A stretch of 64,000 bases of DNA, from the NCBI RefSeq assembly GCF_004684095.1, contig NZ_SRII01000004.1, positions 62,001 through 126,000 on the forward strand, written 5' to 3'. A model generated the notes under the pieces. It was not told the DNA's origin. It ran no database searches and saw only the letters and a program-made list of their open reading frames with translations. The stretch is from Hymenobacter sp. UV11 (GTDB lineage: Bacteria > Bacteroidota > Bacteroidia > Cytophagales > Hymenobacteraceae). Every line of letters starts with the position of its first letter. The first letter of the stretch is position 1. The position numbers and the translations under genes were made by a program. Positions 14,308 through 22,398 of this stretch are shown piece by piece.

Positions 14308-17238
14308 CTACGTGGTCAGCACCCGGCTCATCACGCGCTCCTGCTGCAAGTCCAGCGCAATCTGGGCCAGCACTTCTTCCAGCAGCTGCGCTACCTGGTC
14401 AACAAGGTCCAGCAGCGGGGCCAGCACAAAGTGCTCGTCCCACTTATTGAGCTTCTCGACGGGGGGTAGCACCTGCCAGGCGTTGAGGTGCTGCAAGCTC
14501 GGCTTGAGGGTATGAACGGTGGTTTTGAGCAGCTCCAGGTTGGCTTCGTCGAGGCCGCGGCGCAGGTCGAGCAGGGCTTCTTCGCAGCTTTCCACGAACG
14601 TGTGCAGCATCGACACCACAAACTCGGCGTCGCCCTGCCCGGCTTTCAGCAGGTCGTCGATGCTGTAGAGGCTCAGGGGGGGTAGGGCCATGTCGGCTAG
14701 TTCCGGGGCATTATCCACCACCACCAGCGCGGGAGTACCGGTGGGGGGGAGCACCCAGTCGGCCAGCAGCTGCAACAGCTGTATTTCCTGGAAGGGCTTG
14801 GCCAGGAAGCCGTTCATGCCAGCCAGCAGGCATTTTTCGCGCTCGCCGTTGATGGCATTGGCCGTGAGGGCGATAATGGGCGTTTTGAGGGCCAGCTGCT
14901 GGCGCAGCACCGCCGTGGCGGCGTAGCCATCCATTACGGGCATCTGCACGTCCATCAAAATGAGGTCGAAGCGCTGGCGTTGGGCCAGCTCCACGGCCTG
15001 GGCGCCGTGCTCGGCCTCGGTCACCTGCACCTCGGCCTGGGTGAGGAACGACTTGGCAATCTGGCGGTTAAACAAATTGTCCTCCACCAGCAGCACGTGG
15101 ATGCCGCGCAGCAGCTGCCGGTGCGCGTCGGTGAGCACGGGCAGCTTGCGCTTCACCACGGCCTGGGGCTCGCCCACGGGCAGGTGCAGCACAAAGCGGG
15201 TGGTAGTGCCCTTGTTCTTCTGGCTGGTCACCTTAATCTCGCTGCCCATGAGCCGCACCAGGTCGCGGCAAATGCTCAGGCCCAGGCCCGTGCCGCCAAA
15301 CTTGCGCGTCACCGACGAGTCGGCCTGGGTAAACTCGTTGAACATCGTATCCAGGTATTCGGGGTCGATGCCGATGCCCGTATCCGTGACCCGAAACTCG
15401 ATGGCGGCCATGCCCGCCGGCACATTGAGCGCGTCGGCCAGCAGCGCGCACTCTACCGTGACGAGGCCTTTGCTGGTAAATTTCAGCGAGTTATCGGCCA
15501 GGTTGAGGAGCACTTGCCGCAGGCGGTAGGGGTCGCCGAGCAGTACGGGCGGCACCTGCGGGCTGAGCACCGTGATGAGCCCCAGCCCCTTCTCGGCTGC
15601 CTTAAAGCGCAGCGTCTGCTCTACCTGGGCCAGCAGGTGCGTGGGCGCAAAGCCAATAATTTCGAGCGTCAGCTTGCCGGCTTCGAGCTTCGAAAGGTCG
15701 AGCACGTCGTTGATGATGACGAGCAGGTTTTCGGCCGACGTGGCAATGGCCTGCTGGTAGCCAAACTGGTCCGACGAGAGCGGCGTTTTGGCCAGCAGCT
15801 GGCTCATGCCCAGAATGGCGTTCATGGGCGTGCGAATCTCGTGGCTCATATTGGCCAGAAACGCTTCCTTTACCCGCGCCGACTCTTCGGCCGCCACCTT
15901 GGCGTGGGTAAGGGTTTGCTCGGCCCGCACCCGCTCCGTAATATCGAGCCCGTAGCCCACGATGAGGTAGAGCGAGCCATCGGGGTGAAACACCGGATGG
16001 AGGCAGCGCAGCAGGTGGCGCGTCCCATCGGGGCGCGAAAAGCTTTCCTCATGCATGATGAGCTGGCGCTCGCGCACGGCCTGCTCGAAGCGGGCGTGGC
16101 GCTCCTCGGCCATCGTACGGGGCCGCTTAGTATGGGCAAAGTACTCGAAGTTATTCTTGCCGATTACCCACTTGCGCGTCTCCGGGTCTGTGACACTTCG
16201 CTCATTTACAAACAGGTAGCGGAACTGTGCATCAAAAATGGCAATTTCGCAGGGCATCTGGTTGAGCACAAACTCGTAGAAGTCTTGCTGCTCGGCCAGC
16301 TTTTGCTCGGCGTAGTGGCGCTTCGTGATGTTGTGGCCCGTGCCCACCATCAGGCGCAGCGCACCATCGGGCCCATACACCGGCCGAAACACCCGCTGCC
16401 AGCGCTGCTGACCATCGGCGATGCTTTCCTCCCACTGCACGGCCGTCTGCTGCTGGCTGGCCTGGTCGAAGTGGCGCTGGCGCTCCTCGGCCACCGCGGT
16501 AGGCAGCTGGCGATGGGCACAGTGGGCGGCGTTGGTCTTGCCAATGACCCACTCGCGCATGCCTGCGTGCGGAATGGCCAGCGTATTCACGAAGCAGAAG
16601 CGGTGCTCGGGGTCAAACACGGCCACCTCCACCGCCAGCTCGTTGAGAATGGTTTCGTAAAACTCGCGCTGCTCGGCCAGCTGCTGCTCGGCCCCGTGCA
16701 GGGCATTGCTATCGGTGAAATAGAGGGTGGCGCAGGTGTCGCCGGGCACCGGCACCACGTGCAGCGAGTACCAGTTATCGGCCAAAAATATCTCCTGTTG
16801 CAGCGTGGTGCCGCGGCGTAGGGCCGTGCGCACCAGCGGCAGCAGGTAGCCATTGGGCTGCATGGCCAGGGGCAGCACCGGTCCCAAGTCCTGGGCCGCC
16901 CGGTTGGCATAGCGCAGCTCGCCAGTGGTTGCGAGGCGTAGCACCGGGTTGGGGTTTTGGGCCAGCAGCTGGGTCAGCAGCAGTTCCTGCGAGCCGGCGG
17001 CCAGCTCGCGGACGCGTGCCGGCCCGGCGCCGTTTTTGCTGCCGCCGGGCAGGCGGTCGAGCAGCGCCAGGAAGCGGTTGCTCTGAAACTCGACCTGCGC
17101 CTGTGCCTGCGCCAGGGCCTGCCGCAGCTCCGTTAGCTGCGCCTCGGCGTGCGCCCGCCAGTCTTGTTCATCATGAGGTAATGCGCTAGAAGAAGCTGTG
17201 GAATTAGTACAGATAACGGACATAGAAAAGAATAACAC
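14308..17238 (-). CDS. Soluble hybrid histidine kinase with PAS, receiver and Hpt domains
   Basis: The product is about 976 residues with no membrane segment. After a coiled-coil start, a degenerate PAS-like region and two similar PAS domains follow (QREFYETILNELAVEVAVFDPEHRFCFVN and QQDFYEFVLNQMPCEIAIFDAQFRYLFVN). Then come the HisKA motif FLANMSHEIRTPMNAIL (phosphorylated His), an ATPase domain (NLADNSLKFT, DTGIGI, GTGLGLSIC), a receiver domain (LLVEDN, LILMDVQMPVMDG, with Lys in LAKPF), and a C-terminal Hpt domain around TTVHTLKPS. It is a four-step phosphorelay in one protein, but no output regulator lies beside it. A second ATG 15 bases in could be the start. Confidence 0.9.
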   Translation of the reverse strand: MLFFSMSVICTNSTASSSALPHDEQDWRAHAEAQLTELRQALAQAQAQVEFQSNRFLALLDRLPGGSKNGAGPARVRELAAGSQELLLTQLLAQNPNPVLRLATTGELRYANRAAQDLGPVLPLAMQPNGYLLPLVRTALRRGTTLQQEIFLADNWYSLHVVPVPGDTCATLYFTDSNALHGAEQQLAEQREFYETILNELAVEVAVFDPEHRFCFVNTLAIPHAGMREWVIGKTNAAHCAHRQLPTAVAEERQRHFDQASQQQTAVQWEESIADGQQRWQRVFRPVYGPDGALRLMVGTGHNITKRHYAEQKLAEQQDFYEFVLNQMPCEIAIFDAQFRYLFVNERSVTDPETRKWVIGKNNFEYFAHTKRPRTMAEERHARFEQAVRERQLIMHEESFSRPDGTRHLLRCLHPVFHPDGSLYLIVGYGLDITERVRAEQTLTHAKVAAEESARVKEAFLANMSHEIRTPMNAILGMSQLLAKTPLSSDQFGYQQAIATSAENLLVIINDVLDLSKLEAGKLTLEIIGFAPTHLLAQVEQTLRFKAAEKGLGLITVLSPQVPPVLLGDPYRLRQVLLNLADNSLKFTSKGLVTVECALLADALNVPAGMAAIEFRVTDTGIGIDPEYLDTMFNEFTQADSSVTRKFGGTGLGLSICRDLVRLMGSEIKVTSQKNKGTTTRFVLHLPVGEPQAVVKRKLPVLTDAHRQLLRGIHVLLVEDNLFNRQIAKSFLTQAEVQVTEAEHGAQAVELAQRQRFDLILMDVQMPVMDGYAATAVLRQQLALKTPIIALTANAINGEREKCLLAGMNGFLAKPFQEIQLLQLLADWVLPPTGTPALVVVDNAPELADMALPPLSLYSIDDLLKAGQGDAEFVVSMLHTFVESCEEALLDLRRGLDEANLELLKTTVHTLKPSLQHLNAWQVLPPVEKLNKWDEHFVLAPLLDLVDQVAQLLEEVLAQIALDLQQERVMSRVLTT

Positions 17239-17252
17239 AGGCAGATAATTAG

Positions 17253-17260
17253 CAAATATA
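17253..17260 (-). promoter_or_regulatory. -7 box TATATTTG of the histidine kinase gene
   Basis: The minus strand reads TATATTTG, a perfect match to TAnnTTTG, 14 bases upstream of the kinase start. The region up to 17360 is markedly AT-rich. No TTTG -33 element is seen at 19 bases. Confidence 0.6.
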
Positions 17261-17445
17261 CGTGGAAAGAATCGCGTTAATTAGCTTACTGGCTTACTCT
17301 TATAAAAATTAATAATTGTACAATAAGGCTTAATTTTTTAACTTTAGATTTGTCATTTTACCCGGTTTTTAGTAGCTCCGGAGCGTTAGTGCCAGATACT
17401 CAGGCACTACTTGGTTGAGTGGCTGGCGCCGGGGCGCCCTACCCC

Positions 17446-19437
17446 CTACTTCAGGCCCTGCGCCGTATAGTGCGCCAGGGCCATAATGGTGAGCATGGGG
17501 TTGACGCCGCTGCACGCCGGAAAGGCCGAGCCGTCGGCCACGTAGAGGCCCTGCACCTCCACGGTTTCGCCGCTGGGGCGCAGCGGGTGGGTGCGGGCCT
17601 GGCCCCCGAGGCGGCAGGTGCTCATTTGGTGGGCGCTGTAGAGGCCGTAGCGGTTGGGCTGCCAGGGCAGGCGCGGCAGGGCGGCCAGCAGTTCGGGGTT
17701 TTGCACTACCCCCTCGTGGGCGCGCAGCACGGGCAGCGTGCCATGGGGCAGGTACACGGTGTGCGCCCCGGCCGCCACGTGAATATCAACGGCCGCCCGA
17801 ATGCCGGTGAGCAGGCTCTGCTTGTCGAATTTAGATAACTGATAATCAATGAGTGGTGCGCCCTGCTTGTCCACGCGCACCCTACCCCCATCGCGGTCGC
17901 GGGTGAGCACGATAAACGAGCCCAGGTGGTCGGCGGCCTGCAGCAGCTCGCGGTGCTGCGCGCCCGAGCGCCAGGGCAGCACCATGGCCATGAGGCCGGG
18001 GTGGGTGGGCGGCGTTTCGAGCTTGGCGCCGAAGTTGGTGCCCCCGAGCCGGGTAAACGTGTCGTTTACCACGCTCATGCTAGGGCCGTGCCACGAGTGC
18101 ATGGGCCAGGGGTAGTGCGCGGCCACCGGCACGGTGGGATGCAGGTGCAGGTGCCGGCCCAGGTGTGGGTGCCGCAGCCCCGAGCGCAGCAGCAGCGTCG
18201 GCGTCTGGATGGCCCCGCCCGCCACCACCACCCGCTCGGTGCGTACGAGTATGCGCACCTGGCGGCCCTCGGCGGTGGTGTGCACGGCCTCGGCCCCGGT
18301 GGCCCGGCCGCCCACAATGGTGATGCGCTCGACCCGCGTATCGGGCAGCAGGCGCGCGCCGTGGGCGGCGGCCGTGCGCAGGTAGGTATTCAGGGTGCCC
18401 TGCTTGATGCCGTGGGCATCGCCGAGCGAGGAGTAGCCGAGGCCCTGGAAGTGCAGGTCGGAGTCGGTTAGCCCCCGCTCATTGCGCGGGATGAGGTGCG
18501 TTTCCTGGCCCAGGCGGGCCGAGCCATCGCGCAGGGCCTGGTTCTGGCCGTTGTGGCGGGGGTAGGCGGTGTTCACGCCCAGGGTCAGGGCCACGGCGTC
18601 GAGGCTTTTTGTAAATTCGGGGCTGATGAACTGCGGCGCGTCGTGCTCGCGGGCCCATTCCTCCAGCACGTAGTCGGGGGTGCGAAACGCGCCGGCCCAG
18701 TTCACGGTGGTGCCGCCGCCCAGGCAGGCACCGGCCAGAATGCCGATGCTGCCGTCGCGGGTGCTGAGGGCGCCGCGCGCGTCGTAGAGGCGGCCCATCA
18801 TGTCGGCTTCGCGCTGGGTAAAGTCGGCGCCGTGCAGGTAGGGGCCGGCCTCCAGCACCAGCATGTCGTGGCCGGCCTGGGCCAGCTCGCCGGCCACCAC
18901 GCCGCCGCCTGCGCCCGAGCCAATCACCAGTACGTCACAGGTATAGGTGGTATCGGCCAGCGGCGCCAGGGGCGTGAGCGGGCGCTCGGTGGCGCCGGGC
19001 GGGTTGCCGTCGGGCGGGGGGGTAGGGCCGGGGTAGCCCAGCGCCGCCCAGGCCGGGTTGGGCCCGCTGGCCGGCGCATCACCGTAGTATAAAAACGTGC
19101 ACAGCTTGCGCAGCGCGTGAAACCCCTTGCGCAATGGCGCCAGCCGCGAGCCCGCCCAGCTCTGCAGCAGGCGTTCGCGCTGGGCCGGCGTGAGGGCCTC
19201 AAAGGGTTTGAGCGGTCCCCACCACGTGAGGCCAGCCAGCGGTTTGGCCAATAAGTCAAGCAATTGCCCAAACTCGGTCTGCGCGCCCAGCGGCTGGGCC
19301 TGGATGGCAGCGGCCAGCTTATCCAGGTCAATCAGCGCCGAGCCGGGGGGTAGGGCCACCGGGCCGGCGCTGGCCGGAATAAATGTGTCGGCTAGGGTAC
19401 GGAGGGTAGCGGCGCGGGCGGGCGTGAGGGCAAACAT
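17446..19437 (-). CDS. GMC-family oxidoreductase, gluconate-dehydrogenase-like
   Basis: The product is about 663 residues. The N-terminal 130 resemble the small subunit of gluconate 2-dehydrogenase (LRTLADTFIPASAG, LPFL-like helical region). The FAD motif VLVIGSGAGGGVVAGELAQAG and LEAGPYL follow, then the GMC segment GACLGGGTTVNWAGAFRTP, and the C-terminal active-site region YSAHQMSTCRLGG with ADGSAFP and GVNPMLTIMALA. GMC enzymes oxidise alcohols, sugars or cholesterol-like substrates; the substrate is not evident here. It lacks a signal peptide. The start at 19437 (MFALTPARAATLRTL) fits the family better than the ATG 54 bases upstream. Confidence 0.85.
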   Translation of the reverse strand: MFALTPARAATLRTLADTFIPASAGPVALPPGSALIDLDKLAAAIQAQPLGAQTEFGQLLDLLAKPLAGLTWWGPLKPFEALTPAQRERLLQSWAGSRLAPLRKGFHALRKLCTFLYYGDAPASGPNPAWAALGYPGPTPPPDGNPPGATERPLTPLAPLADTTYTCDVLVIGSGAGGGVVAGELAQAGHDMLVLEAGPYLHGADFTQREADMMGRLYDARGALSTRDGSIGILAGACLGGGTTVNWAGAFRTPDYVLEEWAREHDAPQFISPEFTKSLDAVALTLGVNTAYPRHNGQNQALRDGSARLGQETHLIPRNERGLTDSDLHFQGLGYSSLGDAHGIKQGTLNTYLRTAAAHGARLLPDTRVERITIVGGRATGAEAVHTTAEGRQVRILVRTERVVVAGGAIQTPTLLLRSGLRHPHLGRHLHLHPTVPVAAHYPWPMHSWHGPSMSVVNDTFTRLGGTNFGAKLETPPTHPGLMAMVLPWRSGAQHRELLQAADHLGSFIVLTRDRDGGRVRVDKQGAPLIDYQLSKFDKQSLLTGIRAAVDIHVAAGAHTVYLPHGTLPVLRAHEGVVQNPELLAALPRLPWQPNRYGLYSAHQMSTCRLGGQARTHPLRPSGETVEVQGLYVADGSAFPACSGVNPMLTIMALAHYTAQGLK

Positions 19438-19518
19438 GGGGCGAGCTAACGAGCAGGAATTGAGCCCGAAAAGATAAGCAGCGTTTGTCAAAGTAGTAGG
19501 CGTGCCGAGTAGTTTGGG

Positions 19519-19602
19519 TAGGATAAGCTTTAGCTTGTCCCACCCCGCGCCGCCTGAGTCAGCCCTCCCTATCCCCTCCCGGACAAGCTGAAGCTTATCC
19601 TA
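19519..19602. repeat. Inverted repeat, GGATAAGCTT family, 22-bp arms
   Basis: TAGGATAAGCTT at 19519 and its mirror ending at 19602 form 22-bp arms with one mismatch and a 40-base loop. The inner ends read GCTTGTCC and GGACAAGC. A relative lies at 45667-45723. The element ends six bases before the -7 box of the thioesterase gene. Confidence 0.9.
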
Positions 19603-19608
19603 CACTTT

Positions 19609-19616
19609 TACCTTTG
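19609..19616 (+). promoter_or_regulatory. -7 box TACCTTTG four bases before the thioesterase ATG
   Basis: TACCTTTG matches the consensus and ends four bases before the ATG at 19621. If used, transcription would start at or within a few bases of the start codon, giving a nearly leaderless mRNA. Confidence 0.55.
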
Positions 19617-19620
19617 TGCC

Positions 19621-20145
19621 ATGCCTACCCCCCTGCGCACCCCCGAAACCCCGCACCGCATTCACTTCCAGGACTGCGACATGCTGGGCCACCTCAACAA
19701 CGCCCGCTACCTCGACTACTTCCTCAATGCCCGCGAGGACCAGGTGGCCGAGCACTACGCCCTCAACATGGGCGAACTGGCCCGCGAGCAGCGCGCGGCC
19801 TGGGTCATCACCAAGCACCAGCTCAGCTACCTCAAGCCGGCGCGGCAGGGCGTGCTGGTGCTTATTCGTACCCAAATCATTCATTTCGACAACTCTAACC
19901 TGGTGGTGGAGATGCAGATGCGCTCGCACGATGGGCAGCGGCTGCTGGCGCTGCTGTGGGCCGAGATGGCCTTTGTGCAGCTGCCCGCCGGCACCCGCAC
20001 CGACCACGCCGACGCCCTCATGGACCTGCTCGACGAACTCGACGAGCCCAGCGTGGACTACGAGCCCGATGGCTTCGACCAGCGCGTGAAAACCGTGCGC
20101 CAGGAGCTGAAAAAGGCCCGCCGCACCGCCGGCGCGGCCGACTAG
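19621..20145 (+). CDS. Acyl-CoA thioesterase, 4HBT hot-dog family
   Basis: The product is 174 residues. HRIHFQDCDMLGHLNNARYLDYFLNARED carries the 4HBT active-site aspartate in the pattern DxDxxGHxN. YLKPARQGVLVLIRTQI and LLWAEMAFVQL are the core hot-dog strands. The C-terminal 30 residues are a basic helix (DQRVKTVRQELKKARRTA), not part of the usual domain. Enzymes of this fold hydrolyse acyl-CoA thioesters; the substrate is not known. Confidence 0.85.
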   Translation: MPTPLRTPETPHRIHFQDCDMLGHLNNARYLDYFLNAREDQVAEHYALNMGELAREQRAAWVITKHQLSYLKPARQGVLVLIRTQIIHFDNSNLVVEMQMRSHDGQRLLALLWAEMAFVQLPAGTRTDHADALMDLLDELDEPSVDYEPDGFDQRVKTVRQELKKARRTAGAAD

Positions 20146-20241
20146 GTAAGCGCTGCCGTAGCAACCCCGGCCTAGCTTGGGTCGTAGAAAAGGTACATCC
20201 GGCGGCCCTTCCGCCGCCCCTTCCCTTTTCCACAATTTCCC

Positions 20242-20802
20242 ATGTCCCTTTTCAGCAGCGATAAACTCAAAGGCAAGCGCATTGCCATTCTGGCCACCGA
20301 CGGTTTCGAGCAGGTAGAGCTCACCGAGCCCCAGAAATTTCTTAAAAACGAAGGCGCCACGGTCGACGTGGTTTCCCTCAAATCGGGTTCCATCAAAGGC
20401 TGGGACCAAACTGATTGGGGCGATAAAACCGACGTTGACAAAACCCTGTCGGAAGTAAGCGTAGCCGACTACGATGCCCTGGTATTGCCCGGCGGGCAGA
20501 TTAACCCCGACAAGCTGCGCATCGAGCCCACAGCCGTGAATTTCGTGCGCGATTTTGCGAACTCGGGCAAGCTGGTGGCCGCCATCTGCCACGGCTCCTG
20601 GACGCTCATCGAGGCCGATGTGGTGCGTGGCAAGCACATGACCAGTTGGCCCAGCGTGAAAACCGACCTGCGCAACGCCGGTGCCGAGTGGCAGGATTCG
20701 GAAGTAGTGGTCGATGGCAACTTCGTCACCAGCCGCAAGCCGGAAGACCTAGACGCCTTCAACAAGAAAATTGAAGAGAAGCTGCTCGGCACCGCCAAGT
20801 AG
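20242..20802 (+). CDS. DJ-1/PfpI-family protein (YhbO/YraA-like)
   Basis: The product is 186 residues of the type 1 glutamine-amidotransferase-like fold. It shows RIAILATDGFEQVELTEP (with the conserved Glu), DALVLPGGQINPDKLR, and the nucleophile elbow LVAAICHGSWTLIEA with its catalytic Cys and His. It is most like PfpI proteins such as YhbO and YraA, which have been linked to stress protection and to protein deglycase activity, a disputed role. It starts 96 bases after the thioesterase. Confidence 0.92.
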   Translation: MSLFSSDKLKGKRIAILATDGFEQVELTEPQKFLKNEGATVDVVSLKSGSIKGWDQTDWGDKTDVDKTLSEVSVADYDALVLPGGQINPDKLRIEPTAVNFVRDFANSGKLVAAICHGSWTLIEADVVRGKHMTSWPSVKTDLRNAGAEWQDSEVVVDGNFVTSRKPEDLDAFNKKIEEKLLGTAK

Positions 20803-20812
20803 ATTCGCATTT

Positions 20813-20928
20813 TTGTCATTGCGAGCGCAACGAAGTGAAGCGCGGCAATCTTTCCTAATCGTCGGGGTAGCAACCCTAACAGCAAGGAAAGATTGCCGCG
20901 CTTCACTTCGTTGCGCTCGCAATGACAA
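20813..20928. repeat. Inverted repeat, CATTGCGAGCGC family, perfect 44-bp arms
   Basis: The arms 20813-20856 and 20885-20928 are exact reverse complements with a 28-base loop. The outer end reads TTGTCATTGCGAGCGCAACG. The element fills the space between the stop codons of two convergent genes, 10 bases from one and 8 from the other. Other copies lie at 34873, 41622 and 44503. Confidence 0.95.
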
Positions 20929-20936
20929 GCGGCCTA

Positions 20937-21428
20937 TTACCTTAAAAACCACCACATAGTGGTATCAAACACCAGCAAAAACGCGCCCTGCAGCTGCACC
21001 GAGCGGCCGAAGCCATAGAGGCGCTCGGGGCGGTTGGTATCGGGGGCGGCGGCGCGGGCCAGCAGCCACAGCGCCACGAGCAGGTAGCCCACGTCGAGGC
21101 CGGCGTTAAGTAGAAAAATCTGGCCCGTGAGGTGCATATCGGCCAGCGCATCGGCGGGCGAAAAGCCGGGCATCGGTCGGCCGGGGTGCGTGCGCAAGAT
21201 GCCCACCGCCGCCAGCACGGCATTGATAAACCCCCAGGCGCAGTTCATGAGGTGAAAATGGTGCAGCCACTCGCGGCGGTCGGTGCGCGGCAGCTCGTAG
21301 CCGCTGACCACCAGGTTAAGCAGCGCCCAGACCCCAAGCACGCCCAGGCCCCGGCCCAGGGCCAGCTCGTGGTGCTGGTAGGTGGCCAGCCAGGCCGGCG
21401 CGGCCGGCAGCGTCGAAAGAACTAGCAT
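20937..21428 (-). CDS. Uncharacterised four-helix integral membrane protein
   Basis: The product is 163 residues with about four hydrophobic helices (GVLGVWALLNLVVSGY, WGFINAVLAAVGIL, FLLNAGLDVGYLLVALWLLA, LQGAFLLVFDTTMWWF). Charged loop motifs are RREWLHHFHLMNCAWGFIN and DMHLTGQ. I recognise the general layout of a Bacteroidota family of unknown function but cannot name it with confidence. It stands between two repeat elements and is likely monocistronic. Confidence 0.65.
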   Translation of the reverse strand: MLVLSTLPAAPAWLATYQHHELALGRGLGVLGVWALLNLVVSGYELPRTDRREWLHHFHLMNCAWGFINAVLAAVGILRTHPGRPMPGFSPADALADMHLTGQIFLLNAGLDVGYLLVALWLLARAAAPDTNRPERLYGFGRSVQLQGAFLLVFDTTMWWFLR

Positions 21429-21495
21429 GGCTACAAAGTAACAGCCCTACCCCTTTGTTATAGGGCTGTGGCAGCGGTTTTCAAGCCGGGATACC

Positions 21496-21611
21496 TGCAC
21501 CGGTCCGACGGCGAAGCCGTCCGACCGGTTGACGCGGGAGCGAAAGCTGCACGACTGGCCATGAGGCGCACCCATCAACCGGTCGGACGGCTCCGCCGTC
21601 GGACCGGTGCA
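21496..21611. repeat. Inverted repeat, CCGGTCCGACGG family, 37-bp arms
   Basis: Arms at 21496-21532 and 21575-21611 are reverse complements with one mismatch. Each arm is itself a hairpin (CCGGTCCGACGGC with GCCGTCCGACCGG). The loop is 42 bases. A relative lies at 32058-32202. It sits about 30 bases downstream of the metallopeptidase stop codon and 65 bases upstream of the start of the membrane protein gene, both on the minus strand. Confidence 0.93.
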
Positions 21612-21640
21612 CGTACTCTAAGTTGACCATTGAGTTAGCT

Positions 21641-22342
21641 TTACCCGCCCAGCTGACCCTTTTTCAGCGCTAAATGAGGTTCTTGCCAGTCTGGCATGGC
21701 CTGGCCCAGCAAGTGCCAGAAGCGGGCGTTGTGCAGGCGCTCGTGCAGGTGCGTGAGCTCGTGCACCACCACGTATTCGAGGCAGGATACCGGCCACTGG
21801 CTCAGCTCCAGGTTGAGCCAGATGCGGCGGGCCCGGATGCTGCACGTGCCCCAGCGCGTCTTCATCTGCTTGATGCCCCAGTCGGCCACCTGCGCGCCCA
21901 CTACCGGCTCCCATTTGGCCAGCAGCTCGGCCACGTGGGCTTGCAGGTGGGTGCGGCGCCAGCGGGCCAGCACCTGGGCCCGCTGCGCGGGGGTAGCGCC
22001 GGCGGGCACGTGCAGGTGCAGCTCGTCGGCCAGAAGCTGCACCTGGGCGCGGGCGCCGGCCTGCTCGTGCACAAGTAGGCGTAGCGGCTGGCCTTGGTAG
22101 TAGTGCGTTTCGCCCGACTCGTAGCGCAACACCGGCGCGGCCGGCCGGGCCCGAAAAGCCGCCTGGTGCTTCCGAATCCAGGCCTGCTTGCTCAATACCA
22201 CTTCCCGAATGGCGGCCTCCGTGGTGCGCATCGGGGCCGTGACGCGCAGTTGGCCCAGCGGCGCCCGCACCGTGAGCCGCAGCTGGCGCACCGGCTTGCG
22301 CACCACCTCCACGGTCAGGTCGTCAATAAGCAGCTGGGGCAT
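21641..22342 (-). CDS. YgjP-like (M48-type) metallopeptidase
   Basis: The product is 233 residues. The zinc-binding motif HELTHLHERLHNARFW (HExxH with a following H) and WGTCSIRARRIWLNLELSQWP are typical of the YgjP/WLM metallopeptidase domain. The N-terminal half is a basic beta-rich domain (RQLRLTVRAPLGQLRVTAP, KQAWIRKHQA). No signal peptide, so it is cytoplasmic. The ATG at 22342 lies 56 bases after the DUF2723 stop codon, so the two may be cotranscribed. Confidence 0.85.
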   Translation of the reverse strand: MPQLLIDDLTVEVVRKPVRQLRLTVRAPLGQLRVTAPMRTTEAAIREVVLSKQAWIRKHQAAFRARPAAPVLRYESGETHYYQGQPLRLLVHEQAGARAQVQLLADELHLHVPAGATPAQRAQVLARWRRTHLQAHVAELLAKWEPVVGAQVADWGIKQMKTRWGTCSIRARRIWLNLELSQWPVSCLEYVVVHELTHLHERLHNARFWHLLGQAMPDWQEPHLALKKGQLGG

Positions 22343-22398
22343 AAGCAAAAGGCCGGAAGTGGGGGCCGCGCCGGGGGGGTAGGCGGGCCCCCGCAAAG

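Noticed and set aside
14980..16821. A 613-residue plus-strand frame inside the histidine kinase gene
   Set aside because: It lies antisense to clear kinase and PAS motifs on the minus strand.
20813..20928. Reading the inverted repeats as CRISPR repeats
   Set aside because: They occur as single pairs with no regular spacers, and no cas gene is present.
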